DNA of 64,000 bases from Nguyenibacter vanlangensis (GCF_038719015.1 NZ_CP152276.1:754001-818000), one strand, 5' to 3'. Positions 27,618 through 35,817 are shown, numbered from the stretch's first letter. Notes: generated by a model not told the origin, from the sequence alone. Numbers and translations are program-made.

Positions 27618-29072
27618 TCACTCCGCCGCCTGGGCGGTCACCGCCGCCCGTTCTTCCAGCCAGCGATGCATCTGCGCCGCGGCATCCCGTCCATCGCGAA
27701 TCGCCCAGACCACCAGGCTGGCCCCGCGCACAATGTCGCCCGCCGCGAAAACGCCCGGCAGGCTGGTCATGAAGCTTTCATGGTCGACCCGCAGCGTGCC
27801 CCAGCGCGACACGGCCAGGTCGGACTGCCCCCACAGGGTCGGCAGCGCCTCGGGGTCGAAGCCCAGCGCCTTGACCACCAGGTCGGCCTCCAGCACGAAC
27901 GCGCTGCCCTCGACCGGCTCGACCGACTGCCGGCCCGAGGCATCGGGCAGGCCCAGCTTCATCCGCGTGGCGCGCACGGCGCCGACCCGCGCGTCGCCCA
28001 GGAACGCCTCGGGCGCGGCCAGCCAGACGAAATCGACGCCTTCTTCCTCGGCGTTCTTCACCTCGCGGATCGAGCCGGGCATGTTGGCGCGGTCGCGGCG
28101 ATAGAGGCATTTGACCGATTTCGCGCCCTGGCGGACGGCGGTGCGCACGCAATCCATCGCCGTGTCGCCGCCGCCGATCACCACCACGGACTTGCCGGCG
28201 GCATTCAGTTCACCGCTCTCGAACGCCACGACATTGTCGCCCAGCGACGTCTTGTTGGACGCGGTCAGGTAATCCAGCGCCTTGACGATGCCGCGCAGGC
28301 CGGCGCCGGGGCCGCCGATATCGCGGGATTTATAGACACCGGTCGCGATCAGCACCGCGTCATGCCGGGCGCGCAGCGTGGCGAACGCGATCCGCCCCTC
28401 GCCGTCGCGGTCGGCGACGTCCACGCCCAGATGGAAGCGTACGCCGGATTCCTCGAGGTACAGGTGCCGGCGGGCGACGATGTCCTTCTCCAGCTTGAAG
28501 CCGGGAATGCCGTAGACCATCAGGCCGCCGACACGGTCATACCGGTCATAGACATGGACCTGATAGCCCAGTTCGCGCAGTTGCATCGCCGCGGCCAGGC
28601 CGCCGGGGCCGGCGCCGACGATGCCGATCGAGGCCGCGCGCTCGACGGGCGGGCTGATCGGCGCGACCCAGCCATTGGCGAAGGCGGTATCGGTGATGAA
28701 GCGTTCGACGGCGCCGATGGTGACGCTCTCGAAGCCCTTCTCGATCACGCAATTGCCCTCGCACAGCCGGTCCTGGGGGCAGATCCGGCCGCAGATCTCG
28801 GGGAAATTGTTCGTGGCCGAGGACAGGGCATAGGCTTCCTCCAGCCGTCCTTCGGCCGTCATTTTCAGCCAGTCGGGGATATTGTTGCCCAGCGGGCAAT
28901 GGATCGAACAGAACGGCACCCCGCATTGCGAGCAGCGGCTTGCCTGGCGTTCGGCCTGGTCGACGGCGAAGGCGCGATAGATCTCGTCGAAATCCGCGTT
29001 GCGTTCGGACACCGACCGCTTGTCGGGCTGGCTTTGCGCCACGGTGACGAATTTGAGCATGCGCTCGGCCAT
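27618..29072 (-). CDS. gltD: Glutamate synthase (NADPH) small subunit
   Basis: The FAD-containing GOGAT subunit that passes electrons from NADPH to GltB. It has 484 residues from ATG 29072, which has AGGGGGA about 6 nt upstream. The N-terminal cysteine clusters for the two 4Fe-4S centres are CSQCGVPFCSIHCPLGNN and CGRICPQDRLCEGNC. The FAD dinucleotide fold (GIVGAGPGGLAAAMQLRELG), the NADPH fold (VVVIGGGDTAMDCVRTAVRQ) and the C-terminal GVFAAGDIVRGASLVV are all intact. The gene precedes gltB with a gap of only a few nucleotides. Confidence 0.97.
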   Translation of the reverse strand: MAERMLKFVTVAQSQPDKRSVSERNADFDEIYRAFAVDQAERQASRCSQCGVPFCSIHCPLGNNIPDWLKMTAEGRLEEAYALSSATNNFPEICGRICPQDRLCEGNCVIEKGFESVTIGAVERFITDTAFANGWVAPISPPVERAASIGIVGAGPGGLAAAMQLRELGYQVHVYDRYDRVGGLMVYGIPGFKLEKDIVARRHLYLEESGVRFHLGVDVADRDGEGRIAFATLRARHDAVLIATGVYKSRDIGGPGAGLRGIVKALDYLTASNKTSLGDNVVAFESGELNAAGKSVVVIGGGDTAMDCVRTAVRQGAKSVKCLYRRDRANMPGSIREVKNAEEEGVDFVWLAAPEAFLGDARVGAVRATRMKLGLPDASGRQSVEPVEGSAFVLEADLVVKALGFDPEALPTLWGQSDLAVSRWGTLRVDHESFMTSLPGVFAAGDIVRGASLVVWAIRDGRDAAAQMHRWLEERAAVTAQAAE

Positions 29073-29279
29073 CGGCTTCCCCCTGCAGGATTCGGACCGG
29101 CCGATCGGCGGCCACCCGTTTCGGCGGAACACCTACGCCACGGCCGGCCGTCAATAAAGACAGTAAGACTGACCCATTATCCGAAAATATCCACACAGAC
29201 ATGCGCGGACGGTTGAAAACAGCCCGTCACAATGGTCCGATTCGGACATATTGGCCGCTTAATATATTGTTTTGACGCG
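29073..29279. promoter_or_regulatory. gltDB upstream region with a palindrome
   Basis: This AT-richer 207-nt gap separates gltD (its 5' side) from the 3' end of... the gene read away from it at 29280 on the same strand direction, so it should hold the gltDB promoter and any control sites. A perfect palindrome GTCCGA-t-TCGGAC lies at 29235-29247. No convincing -35/-10 pair or sigma-54 site was identified. Confidence 0.4.
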
Positions 29280-30230
29280 TTAAGTAATTTTATATCGCGC
29301 CAGATAGGTCGGTGCAATCATTTCGACCGGCACGGGGTCGATCCCCAGCGTGCCCAGTCCGCGCATCCCGTCCTGCGCCACGTTATCGACCGACAGCATG
29401 GCCAACTGGTCGCGGGTCAGCAGATGCCCGGGCAGATTTTCCAGCAGCAGGGCCTGCCAATAGGCCAGGGCGCGGGGCATGGCGAAGACCAGCCGGCGGC
29501 GGCCGATGAACGCGACCACCCAGCGTATCAGAGCCTCCATGGTCCAGACGCGCGGGCCGGCCAGTTCATAGATCTCGCCCTGGTGCCCGTCCGACGCCAG
29601 GATGCGCCGGATGGCCTCGGCCACGTCCGCGACATGGACGGGCTGGACCCGCGTGGCGGCGCCGTAGACCGGGACGACCGGGCTGTAGCGCGCCATGGCC
29701 GCAAACAGGGTCAGGAAATGGTCCCCCGCGCCGAAGATCAGCGACGGCCGGACGATGGTCGCCCGGGGCTGGTCGCGCAGCACCGCATCCTCGCCCGCCG
29801 CCTTGCTGCGGCCATAGGCGGAGGGGCTGCGGGCCGAGGCGCCAATGGCCGAGACATGCACCATGCGCGCGACCCCGGCCGAGGCCGCCAGCCGCGCGAC
29901 CCGTCCGGCGGCCTCGACATGGATGGCCGAAAAGTCCGCTTGCCTCCGTCCCTGGCCCCGTCCCCCTTGTCCCTGGGGGCTCAGGATGCCCACCAGGTTG
30001 ACGACCAGGCTGGCGCCTTCCATCACCGGGACCAGCGCGGCTTCATCCAGGATCGACGCCCCCAGCGGCACGATCTGCCCGACATCGCCCAGCGGCCGCA
30101 GCGCCGCCGCGCGATCGGCGCGCCGGCCGACCACCCGCACCACGTACCCGTCCTCCGCCAGGCGCTGGACGACATGGCGCCCCAGGAATCCCGATCCGCC
30201 GATGACGGTCGCCACGCGTCGCATCGCCAT
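29280..30230 (-). CDS. NAD(P)-binding SDR protein, complex I NDUFA9-like family
   Basis: A 316-residue atypical short-chain dehydrogenase. The N-terminal Rossmann motif is VIGGSGFLGRHVVQRLAEDG, followed by ASLVVNLVGILSPQGQ and a YGRSKAAGE motif with the YxxxK pair. These features match the alphaproteobacterial homologues of mitochondrial NDUFA9/NAD-dependent epimerases. Partial catalytic motifs suggest nucleotide binding with an unclear reaction. The start ATG 30230 has AGGAGG 6 nt upstream; an upstream in-frame ATG (30347) is not needed. A short insertion (GRGQGRRQ-like) follows the ILSP segment. Confidence 0.8.
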   Translation of the reverse strand: MAMRRVATVIGGSGFLGRHVVQRLAEDGYVVRVVGRRADRAAALRPLGDVGQIVPLGASILDEAALVPVMEGASLVVNLVGILSPQGQGGRGQGRRQADFSAIHVEAAGRVARLAASAGVARMVHVSAIGASARSPSAYGRSKAAGEDAVLRDQPRATIVRPSLIFGAGDHFLTLFAAMARYSPVVPVYGAATRVQPVHVADVAEAIRRILASDGHQGEIYELAGPRVWTMEALIRWVVAFIGRRRLVFAMPRALAYWQALLLENLPGHLLTRDQLAMLSVDNVAQDGMRGLGTLGIDPVPVEMIAPTYLARYKIT

Positions 30231-30364
30231 GTGCCCCTCCTGCCGTGCAGGCCGGAAACGGCCGATCCTACAGGCGGTTGCCCTCTGAACGCCCCCGGCC
30301 CCAGCGACAAGGCCCCATGCAACAAACCGGCGCAACAAAAACGACATGAATCGGCAAAGCCATG

Positions 30365-30393
30365 TTGACCGGCCCGGGGCCAGGGAGTAAACG
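30365..30393 (+). promoter_or_regulatory. Promoter of tRNA-Leu copy 1
   Basis: TTGACC (30365-30370), a 17-nt spacer, and TAAACG (30388-30393), ending 34 nt before the tRNA 5' end. The same architecture is present upstream of copy 2, which supports a functional promoter. Confidence 0.7.
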
Positions 30394-30427
30394 GCCCCTC
30401 ACCACCCCGGAGACGGGGGCCTTCTGA

Positions 30428-30514
30428 GCCCAGATGGCGGAATTGGTAGACGCGCAGGTTTCAGGTACCTGTGGCCGCAAGGTCGTGGAAGTTCGAGTCT
30501 TCTTCTGGGCACCA
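30428..30514 (+). tRNA. tRNA-Leu (anticodon CAG), copy 1
   Basis: An 87-nt type II tRNA. The acceptor arms GCCCAGA (30428-30434) and TCTGGGC (30504-30510) pair fully, and an encoded ACCA end follows. The anticodon stem CAGGT/ACCTG encloses loop TTCAGGT, giving anticodon CAG for CUG codons. A long variable arm (GGCCGCAAGGTC region) and the T-loop GTTCGAGTC are present. The gene reads CTG, the dominant leucine codon in this GC-rich genome. Confidence 0.97.
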
Positions 30515-30543
30515 TTCTTATCCGATCCGAAAGGATCCATGCA

Positions 30544-30572
30544 GGCGACCGCGTCAGGCGGCCGCCTTTTTT
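30544..30572 (+). terminator. Rho-independent terminator after tRNA-Leu copy 1
   Basis: The stem GGCGACCGC / GCGGCCGCC (one mismatch) with loop GTCAG is followed directly by six T residues. It lies 29 nt after the tRNA 3' end, so each tRNA copy appears to be its own transcription unit. Confidence 0.85.
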
Positions 30573-30633
30573 GTCGTTTCCGGCCGGACGCCACGATGCG
30601 CCGCACCGGAAAAAAATGTGCAAACACACCCTG

Positions 30634-30662
30634 TTGACCGACCCGGCGTTCCGGAGTAAACG
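30634..30662 (+). promoter_or_regulatory. Promoter of tRNA-Leu copy 2
   Basis: TTGACC (30634-30639), a 17-nt spacer, and TAAACG (30657-30662), matching the copy 1 promoter boxes while the spacer sequence has diverged. Confidence 0.7.
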
Positions 30663-30695
30663 CCCCTCACCACCCCGGAGACGGGGGCCTTCTGA

Positions 30696-30782
30696 GCCCA
30701 GATGGCGGAATTGGTAGACGCGCAGGTTTCAGGTACCTGTGGCCGCAAGGTCGTGGAAGTTCGAGTCTTCTTCTGGGCACCA
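30696..30782 (+). tRNA. tRNA-Leu (anticodon CAG), copy 2
   Basis: An exact repeat of copy 1 over the 87-nt tRNA, including the encoded CCA. The preceding about 30 nt (CACCACCCCGGAGACGGGGG and the following CCTTCTGA) are also identical, while the spacer DNA between the copies has diverged. The pattern is a tandem duplication with the tRNA and leader kept uniform by selection or conversion. Confidence 0.97.
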
Positions 30783-30913
30783 TCACGCTTCATGGGTCGC
30801 GGCACGCCGGCATCGCCGGCGGCGCGCCCGTTTGCGATGTCCCCCTCGCACATTCTCGGCACCGCCATTATATGTGCGGCATGGCGCGATTGCCCCAAGG
30901 TCCTGCGCCCCAG

Positions 30914-30963
30914 GTCCTGCCCGCGAAACTCTTGCCAGAATTTCTCGGATCGGCAGGCCACTA
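30914..30963 (+). repeat. Palindromic repeat, decayed copy A
   Basis: A diverged member of the 54-bp palindrome family: GTCCTGCCC at the left, AGAATTTCTCGGATC in the right arm, and GGCAGGCCACTA at the right end. The left arm has substitutions that break the stem. It lies in the 229-nt gap between tRNA-Leu copy 2 and the RNase D gene, just upstream of the latter. Confidence 0.8.
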
Positions 30964-31011
30964 AGTTGCTTCTAGCGTCGTCGTTTTTTGCGCCCTGGAT
31001 GGATCCCCTCT

Positions 31012-31641
31012 ATGACCACCACATCTCCCTCGATCCAGTTGCATCGCGGCGACCTGCCGGACGATGTCTCCTTCCACGGGACGATCGCGGTGGATACAGA
31101 GGCCATGGGGCTGAACCCGCATCGCGACCGGCTGTGCCTGGTGCAGATTTCCGCGGGCGACGGCAACGCGCACCTGGTGCAGATCCTGCCTGGCACGCCC
31201 AGCCCCAACCTGGCGCGGCTGATGGCGGACCGCACGGTCACCAAGCTGATGCATTTCGCACGGTTCGACGTGGCGATCCTGCAGCACGCACTGGGCGTGA
31301 CCGTGGCGCCGGTGATCTGCACCAAGATCGCCTCTAAGCTGGTGCGCACCTTCACCGACCGGCACGGGCTGGCGCATCTGTGCCGCGAATTGCTGGGCGT
31401 GGACCTGAGCAAGCAGCAGCAGACCTCGGACTGGGGCGCGGCCGTGCTGACGCCCGAGCAGCAGGCCTATGCCGCGTCGGACGTGCTGCACCTGCACGCG
31501 CTGTGGGCGAAGCTGGAGGCGCTGCTGCACCGCGAGGGACGGCGCGCGCTGGCCCAGGCCTGCTATGATTTCCTGCCGGCGCGGGCGCGGCTGGACCTGC
31601 TGGGCTATGAGGAGCCGGACATCTTCGCCCACCGGGCATGA
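31012..31641 (+). CDS. rnd: Ribonuclease D-like 3'-5' exoribonuclease
   Basis: A 209-residue DEDDy exonuclease, the short alphaproteobacterial form that lacks the C-terminal HRDC domains of E. coli RNase D. Exo I is IAVDTEAMGL, Exo II LMHFARFDVAILQ, and Exo III YAASDVLHLHAL with the tyrosine of the DEDDy class. A TSDWGA segment is typical of RNase D. It would trim tRNA precursors and other small RNAs; its position right after two tRNA genes is suggestive, not proof. The start is ATG 31012; a TTG at 30988 is less likely. Confidence 0.92.
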   Translation: MTTTSPSIQLHRGDLPDDVSFHGTIAVDTEAMGLNPHRDRLCLVQISAGDGNAHLVQILPGTPSPNLARLMADRTVTKLMHFARFDVAILQHALGVTVAPVICTKIASKLVRTFTDRHGLAHLCRELLGVDLSKQQQTSDWGAAVLTPEQQAYAASDVLHLHALWAKLEALLHREGRRALAQACYDFLPARARLDLLGYEEPDIFAHRA

Positions 31642-31671
31642 AAGGTGGCGGCGGTTCGCCCTTCGGCTCCG

Positions 31672-31700
31672 TTGACGAGCCCGGCCATCATGGCAATACA
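31672..31700 (+). promoter_or_regulatory. Probable promoter of the kdsD-lptCAB operon
   Basis: TTGACG (31672-31677), a 17-nt spacer, and AATACA (31695-31700). The kdsD ATG begins at 31709, so the predicted start of transcription is within 2-3 nt of the ATG, giving almost no leader. Only a weak GGCGG precedes the start codon. Confidence 0.5.
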
Positions 31701-31708
31701 CAGGCGGC

Positions 31709-32776
31709 ATGACCCAATCCGCGTTGCATGACGATACCGGCGCCGGCCCGGCCCATGATCGGCTTCTGTCCGACATCGCGGTCGCGTGCCGGGTCCTGGC
31801 CAGCGAGAGCAACGGCCTGGCGCAGCTTTCGGCCGCGCTGCGCGTGGGCGGCGCCGATCCCGCGGCGGATTCCGGCGGGCTGACGCCGCTGGCCCGGTCC
31901 TTCGGCCGGGCGGTCGAGGCGTTCTCGACCCTGCCGGGACGCGTGGTGGTGACGGGGATCGGCAAGTCCGGCCATGTCGGGCGCAAGATCCAGGCCACGC
32001 TGGCCTCGACCGGCACGCCGTCCTTCTTCGTCCATCCGTCCGAGGCGTCGCACGGCGACCTGGGCATGATCCAGTCCGGCGACGCGGTGCTGGCGCTGTC
32101 CAATTCCGGCGAGACGCCGGAACTGGCCGATATCATCGCCCATGCGCGGCGGTTCGGCCTGATGCTGGCCGCCATGACCGGCCAGGCCGAATCGACCCTG
32201 GCCCGCGCCGCGGACATCGCGCTGGTCGTCCCCGATGCCGCCGAAGCCTGCCCGATGGGCCTGGCCCCCACGACATCGGCGACCATGCAGATGGCGCTGG
32301 GCGACGCGCTGGCCGTGGCGCTGCTGGAACGGCGCAATTTCACGGCCAGCGATTTCGGCGTGTTTCACCCGGGCGGGCGGCTGGGCATCCGGTTGCGGCG
32401 GGTCGGCGACCTGATGCATTGCGGCACGGCGATGCCGCTGGGCACGCCCGACATCTCGCTGCGGCAGGTCATCCTGGAAATGACCCGCAAGGCGTTCGGC
32501 TGCATCGGCGTCATCGGGACGGACGGCACCCTGTGCGGGCTGATCACCGATGGGGACCTGCGTCGCGCCCTGGACCGCGACCTGGAAACCACCCGGGCGG
32601 CCGATATCATGAACCCGACGCCGCTGACCACGCGCGCCGATATCCTGGCGGCCGAGGCGCTGCGGATCATGAATGCGCGGCCCCGGCCGATCACCAGCCT
32701 GTTCGTGCTGAACGACGGCGGCGTGCCGGTCGGGATCGTGCATGTCCACGACCTGTTGCGGGCAGGTGTGGCGTGA
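31709..32776 (+). CDS. kdsD: D-arabinose 5-phosphate isomerase
   Basis: The enzyme converts ribulose 5-phosphate to arabinose 5-phosphate, the first step in making KDO for lipopolysaccharide. It has 355 residues. The N-terminal SIS domain shows VVVTGIGKSGHVGRKIQATL, the SHGDLGM histidine region and ALSNSGETPEL. Two CBS domains fill the C-terminal third (about 220-350), with GLITDGDLRRAL and GIVHVHDLLR. The N-terminus is about 20 residues longer than in E. coli KdsD. It is followed by lptC with a GTGA overlap, placing KDO synthesis with LPS export in one operon. Confidence 0.95.
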   Translation: MTQSALHDDTGAGPAHDRLLSDIAVACRVLASESNGLAQLSAALRVGGADPAADSGGLTPLARSFGRAVEAFSTLPGRVVVTGIGKSGHVGRKIQATLASTGTPSFFVHPSEASHGDLGMIQSGDAVLALSNSGETPELADIIAHARRFGLMLAAMTGQAESTLARAADIALVVPDAAEACPMGLAPTTSATMQMALGDALAVALLERRNFTASDFGVFHPGGRLGIRLRRVGDLMHCGTAMPLGTPDISLRQVILEMTRKAFGCIGVIGTDGTLCGLITDGDLRRALDRDLETTRAADIMNPTPLTTRADILAAEALRIMNARPRPITSLFVLNDGGVPVGIVHVHDLLRAGVA

Positions 32777-33609
32777 CCGCTCCCTCCTCCCTGCCCCCTT
32801 CCCATCCTCCGTCTTCCCCTCGGGACGGCGACCCGGCCGTGCCGCGCCGCGAGGATTTCGCGCGCTCGGCGGCGGATGCGGCGCGGCAGCGCGGCATGCT
32901 GCACCAGCGTACGATCCGGCAGCGGCGCATCCCCCGCCCGCGCGACATCGCCCGTCGCCGCCAGATGGTGCGCTGGGCCAAATGGGCGCTGCCGGCCGCA
33001 GCGCTGGCCCTGCTGGGGTCGATCGCCGTATGGCCCGCGATCGACCGGATGATGAGCGCCCAGCGCAACGTCATGCACGAGATGGAAAACCTGCGCATCG
33101 CAAGCGGCAACATGCTGGGCGCCAGCTATCGCGGGCTGGACGATCACGGCCGGCCGTTCACGATCACGGCCGAGCAGGCGCAGCAGGTCGGCCCCGAACG
33201 GATCAACCTGTCCCGGCCCGCCGCCGACATGCTGACCCAGGGCGGCAACTGGCTGATGATCACGTCGCGGGACGGCGTCTATATGCAGCACGCGCAATTG
33301 CTGGACCTGACCGGCGACGTCGTGCTGTATCGCGACGACGGGATCATCCTGAACGGCGTCACGGCGGACATGAACCTGAAGCAGGGCATTGTCATGTCGG
33401 ACGAATGGGTGCATGCCGAGGGGCCGTTCGGCGTGCTGGACGCCCAGGGTTTCATGCTGTCGCAGCATGATGGGGTCGGCCTGTTCCGCGGGCCGGGCCG
33501 GCTGGTGCTGAATGACGACGCCCACGCCCATCCGCCCGACGCCCGTCCCGCGACAACGCCAACCCCGGCAGCCCAAACCCCGGCAGCCCAGACGGAGCCC
33601 ACCCGATGA
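32773..33609 (+). CDS. lptC: LPS export protein LptC (YrbK family)
   Basis: A 278-residue bitopic inner membrane protein of the LPS transenvelope bridge. It starts at GTG 32773, which overlaps the kdsD stop (GTGA). A long basic cytosolic N-terminus precedes one membrane span at about residues 72-96 (KWALPAAALALLGSIAV). The periplasmic LptC domain follows (ASYRGLDDHGRPFTITAEQA, then GVYMQHAQLLDLTGDVVLYR). The last 30 residues are proline/alanine rich and include a 15-bp tandem duplication (TPAAQTPAAQ). E. coli LptC is 191 residues; both ends are extended here. Confidence 0.85.
   Translation: MTAPSSLPPSHPPSSPRDGDPAVPRREDFARSAADAARQRGMLHQRTIRQRRIPRPRDIARRRQMVRWAKWALPAAALALLGSIAVWPAIDRMMSAQRNVMHEMENLRIASGNMLGASYRGLDDHGRPFTITAEQAQQVGPERINLSRPAADMLTQGGNWLMITSRDGVYMQHAQLLDLTGDVVLYRDDGIILNGVTADMNLKQGIVMSDEWVHAEGPFGVLDAQGFMLSQHDGVGLFRGPGRLVLNDDAHAHPPDARPATTPTPAAQTPAAQTEPTR
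33562..33591 (+). repeat. 15-bp tandem duplication at the lptC 3' end
   Basis: ACCCCGGCAGCCCAA (33562-33576) and ACCCCGGCAGCCCAG (33577-33591), in frame, encode TPAAQ twice just before the end of LptC. Confidence 0.85.
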
Positions 33610-34718
33610 CCGCCTTTCTCAAGGCCGCGATCCCGCCCCGGCCTGGGCCCAAGCGTGGACTGGGGCTTGGACCTGAGCTTGGACTGGCGCTTGCGCTCGG
33701 CGGCGCGGTGGCCTGCCTGGTCCCGGTGGGAGACGCGCGGGCGCAGGCGATCGACCTGTCCCATGGCGGGCAGATCGTCGTGACGGCGGCGGGCGGCTTC
33801 GACTGGGACCAGAAGACGCAGACCGTGACCGCCTATGACCAGGCGCAGGCGGTGCGCGGCAACGTGACGGTGACGGGCGACCGGCTGATCGCCTTCTACC
33901 GCAAGAAGGCCTCCGCCCCCGGGGCGGCGCCGGCACCCGCAGCACCCGCGCCGGCGGCGACGCCGGGCGGACAGGGCGGCGCAGGCCAGGGCGGCGCGAA
34001 CCAGGCGGCGGGCAACCCCGATACCGGATCGAACGAGGTCTATCGCCTGCAGGCGATCGGCCATGTCCATATCTTTACCGATACCGACCAGGCCTGGGGG
34101 GACAAGGCGGTCTATGACATCGACCAGGCGGTCATGGTCATGACCGGCAAGGCGATGAAGATGGTCACGCCCCAGGACGTGCTGACGGCGCGGGACACGA
34201 TGGAATATTATTCGCAGACCCGGGTGTCGATCGGGCGCGGCGACGCCACCGTCACCACCAATGACGGGCGGCAGATCCGTGCCGACGTGCTGGTCGGATA
34301 CAGTGCGCCGGCGGCCCAACCCGCCAAGGATGGGCCCGCCAAGGGGGCGCCCGCCAGCGGCACCCCCGCCAAGCCGGGATCGGATCCGTTGGCCAGTTCC
34401 GGCAAGCTGGAAAAAGTGAACGCGTTCGGCCATGTCTTCGTCCGCACCCAGACCGAGACGGTGACCGGGGACCGCGGCGTCTACGTGCCCGACACCGGCA
34501 TTGCGCGGATCGTCGGCAACGTCCACATCACACGGGGCCAGAACCAGATCAACGGAGCCGCCGCGATCGTGAACATGCATACCGGAATTGCCACGATGAC
34601 CGAACGGCCCGGCGCGCGCGTCAGCGGCCTGGTGGTTCCCAACGAATCCAATCCCGCCCCGGGAACCAATGCGGCCCACGGGTCCTCCGCGGCCACTCCG
34701 GGGAAGGCCGCGCGATGA
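33606..34718 (+). CDS. lptA: LptA/OstA-like periplasmic LPS transport protein
   Basis: A 370-residue exported OstA-domain protein that would bridge LptC and the outer membrane translocon. A signal segment ends near DARAQA (about residue 47). Beta-jellyroll motifs are DWDQKTQTVTAYDQAQAVRG, then EVYRLQAIGHVHIFT and, near the end, GIARIVGNVHITRGQNQING. Two low-complexity inserts (Ala/Pro/Gly rich, about 105-140 and 235-260) make it twice the length of E. coli LptA. The signal region contains a 12-bp imperfect triplication (GL/EL/AL pattern). The start overlaps lptC by 4 nt and the stop overlaps lptB by 4 nt. Confidence 0.85.
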   Translation: MTAFLKAAIPPRPGPKRGLGLGPELGLALALGGAVACLVPVGDARAQAIDLSHGGQIVVTAAGGFDWDQKTQTVTAYDQAQAVRGNVTVTGDRLIAFYRKKASAPGAAPAPAAPAPAATPGGQGGAGQGGANQAAGNPDTGSNEVYRLQAIGHVHIFTDTDQAWGDKAVYDIDQAVMVMTGKAMKMVTPQDVLTARDTMEYYSQTRVSIGRGDATVTTNDGRQIRADVLVGYSAPAAQPAKDGPAKGAPASGTPAKPGSDPLASSGKLEKVNAFGHVFVRTQTETVTGDRGVYVPDTGIARIVGNVHITRGQNQINGAAAIVNMHTGIATMTERPGARVSGLVVPNESNPAPGTNAAHGSSAATPGKAAR

Positions 34719-35518
34719 ACGACGTAGCCCATGACGTAGCCCGCGACCTGGCCGACGCCGTCCGGGACACGACGCCGCTTCAGGCATCCGCGGCGACCCA
34801 CGGCCTGATCGCCAGCGGGATCGGCAAGACGTACAAGAAGCGACCGGTGGTCCGCAACGTGTCGATCCAGGTCCATCGGGGCGAAGCCGTGGGGCTGCTG
34901 GGACCGAACGGCGCGGGCAAGACCACCAGCTTCTACATGATCGTGGGGCTGGTGCAGCCCGATACCGGCTCGATCACGCTGGACGGCACGAACATCACCC
35001 AGTTGCCGATGTATCGCCGCGCGCGGCTGGGCATCGGCTATCTGCCGCAGGAAGCCAGCATCTTTCGCGGCCTGAATGTCGAGCAGAACATCATGGCGGC
35101 GCTGGAAGTGGTGGAATCGGACCCCGACCGGCGCGAGGCGATGCTGGACGGGCTGCTGGCCGAATTCGGCATCTCCCACCTGCGGCGCGCGCCCTCGCTG
35201 GCCCTGTCGGGGGGCGAGCGGCGGCGCCTGGAGATCGCCCGCGCCCTGGCCAGCCAGCCGCACTACATCCTGCTGGACGAGCCGCTGGCCGGTATCGACC
35301 CGATCGCGGTCGGCGAGATCCGCGACCTGGTGTCCCACCTGAAGGATCGAGGGATCGGCGTGCTGATCACCGACCACAATGTCCGCGAGACGCTGGAGGT
35401 CATCGACCGGGCCTATATCATGCATAGCGGCCAGGTGCTGATGGAAGGCCGCCCCGAGGAGATCGTCGCCAACGAGGATGTCCGGCGGGTCTATCTCGGC
35501 GAGAATTTCTCTCTCTGA
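34715..35518 (+). CDS. lptB: LPS export ABC transporter ATPase
   Basis: Cytosolic ATPase of the LptB2FG LPS extractor. It has 267 residues. Walker A is LLGPNGAGKTTSFYM, the Q-loop YLPQEASIFR, the signature ALSGGERRRLEIARAL, and Walker B YILLDEPLAGIDPIA. The C-terminal VRRVYLGENF is characteristic of LptB. The first 25 residues (with a 12-bp duplication giving DVAHDVARDLAD) are an extension relative to E. coli. It is coupled to lptA by an ATGA overlap. In many proteobacteria rpoN follows; here it does not. Confidence 0.96.
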   Translation: MNDVAHDVARDLADAVRDTTPLQASAATHGLIASGIGKTYKKRPVVRNVSIQVHRGEAVGLLGPNGAGKTTSFYMIVGLVQPDTGSITLDGTNITQLPMYRRARLGIGYLPQEASIFRGLNVEQNIMAALEVVESDPDRREAMLDGLLAEFGISHLRRAPSLALSGGERRRLEIARALASQPHYILLDEPLAGIDPIAVGEIRDLVSHLKDRGIGVLITDHNVRETLEVIDRAYIMHSGQVLMEGRPEEIVANEDVRRVYLGENFSL

Positions 35519-35817
35519 TCCGCCCGATGCCCCTTCCAGAAGGGGCCGTCGGGGCAAATCCTTGATTTTCGGTAACTCCATCCGAAGCATGCTGTACGGC
35601 GATGCAGTCACGGCATAGCTACACGCAGGAAGGCATGGACATCGGCCGCCAAACCGTGTCCAAATGCCCGGATGCACTGAAGACGCCGTGCTCGGTGCAG
35701 AAAAAAGGAAAGGCTGTCGAAGCCTGACGCCACGCCCGGCGGATTGTGGAGCTTGGGACCGCCGGCATGCTCCGTCCGGTTTCGGACGTGCCTCCTCGAT
35801 GCAAGGAGTGATGTCAC
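35519..35817. other. Gap between lptB and hpf, no rpoN
   Basis: A 299-nt gap. It begins with a perfect stem GCCCCTT-CCAG-AAGGGGC at 35529-35546 that may weakly terminate the lpt operon (no T-tract). The remainder holds no credible coding frame and includes an A-rich stretch (about 35700-35710). AAGGAG precedes hpf at about 35801. The rpoN and ptsN genes that often flank hpf in proteobacteria are absent here. Confidence 0.5.

Noticed and set aside
23131..28104. A 1657-codon plus-strand open frame opposite gltB/gltD
   Set aside because: It is the antisense of codon-biased GC-rich genes; composition is His/Gln/Arg/Ala/Gly rich with no domains, and gltB is certain.
30434..30637. Open frame starting MAELVDAQVSG within each tRNA-Leu copy
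   Set aside because: It is the tRNA-Leu sequence read as protein; the cloverleaf with CCA end explains the DNA.
35740..35775. Possible sigma-54 (-24/-12) promoter upstream of hpf
   Set aside because: GG and GC elements are present but the spacing is 11-12 nt instead of 10 and the flanking bases do not match.
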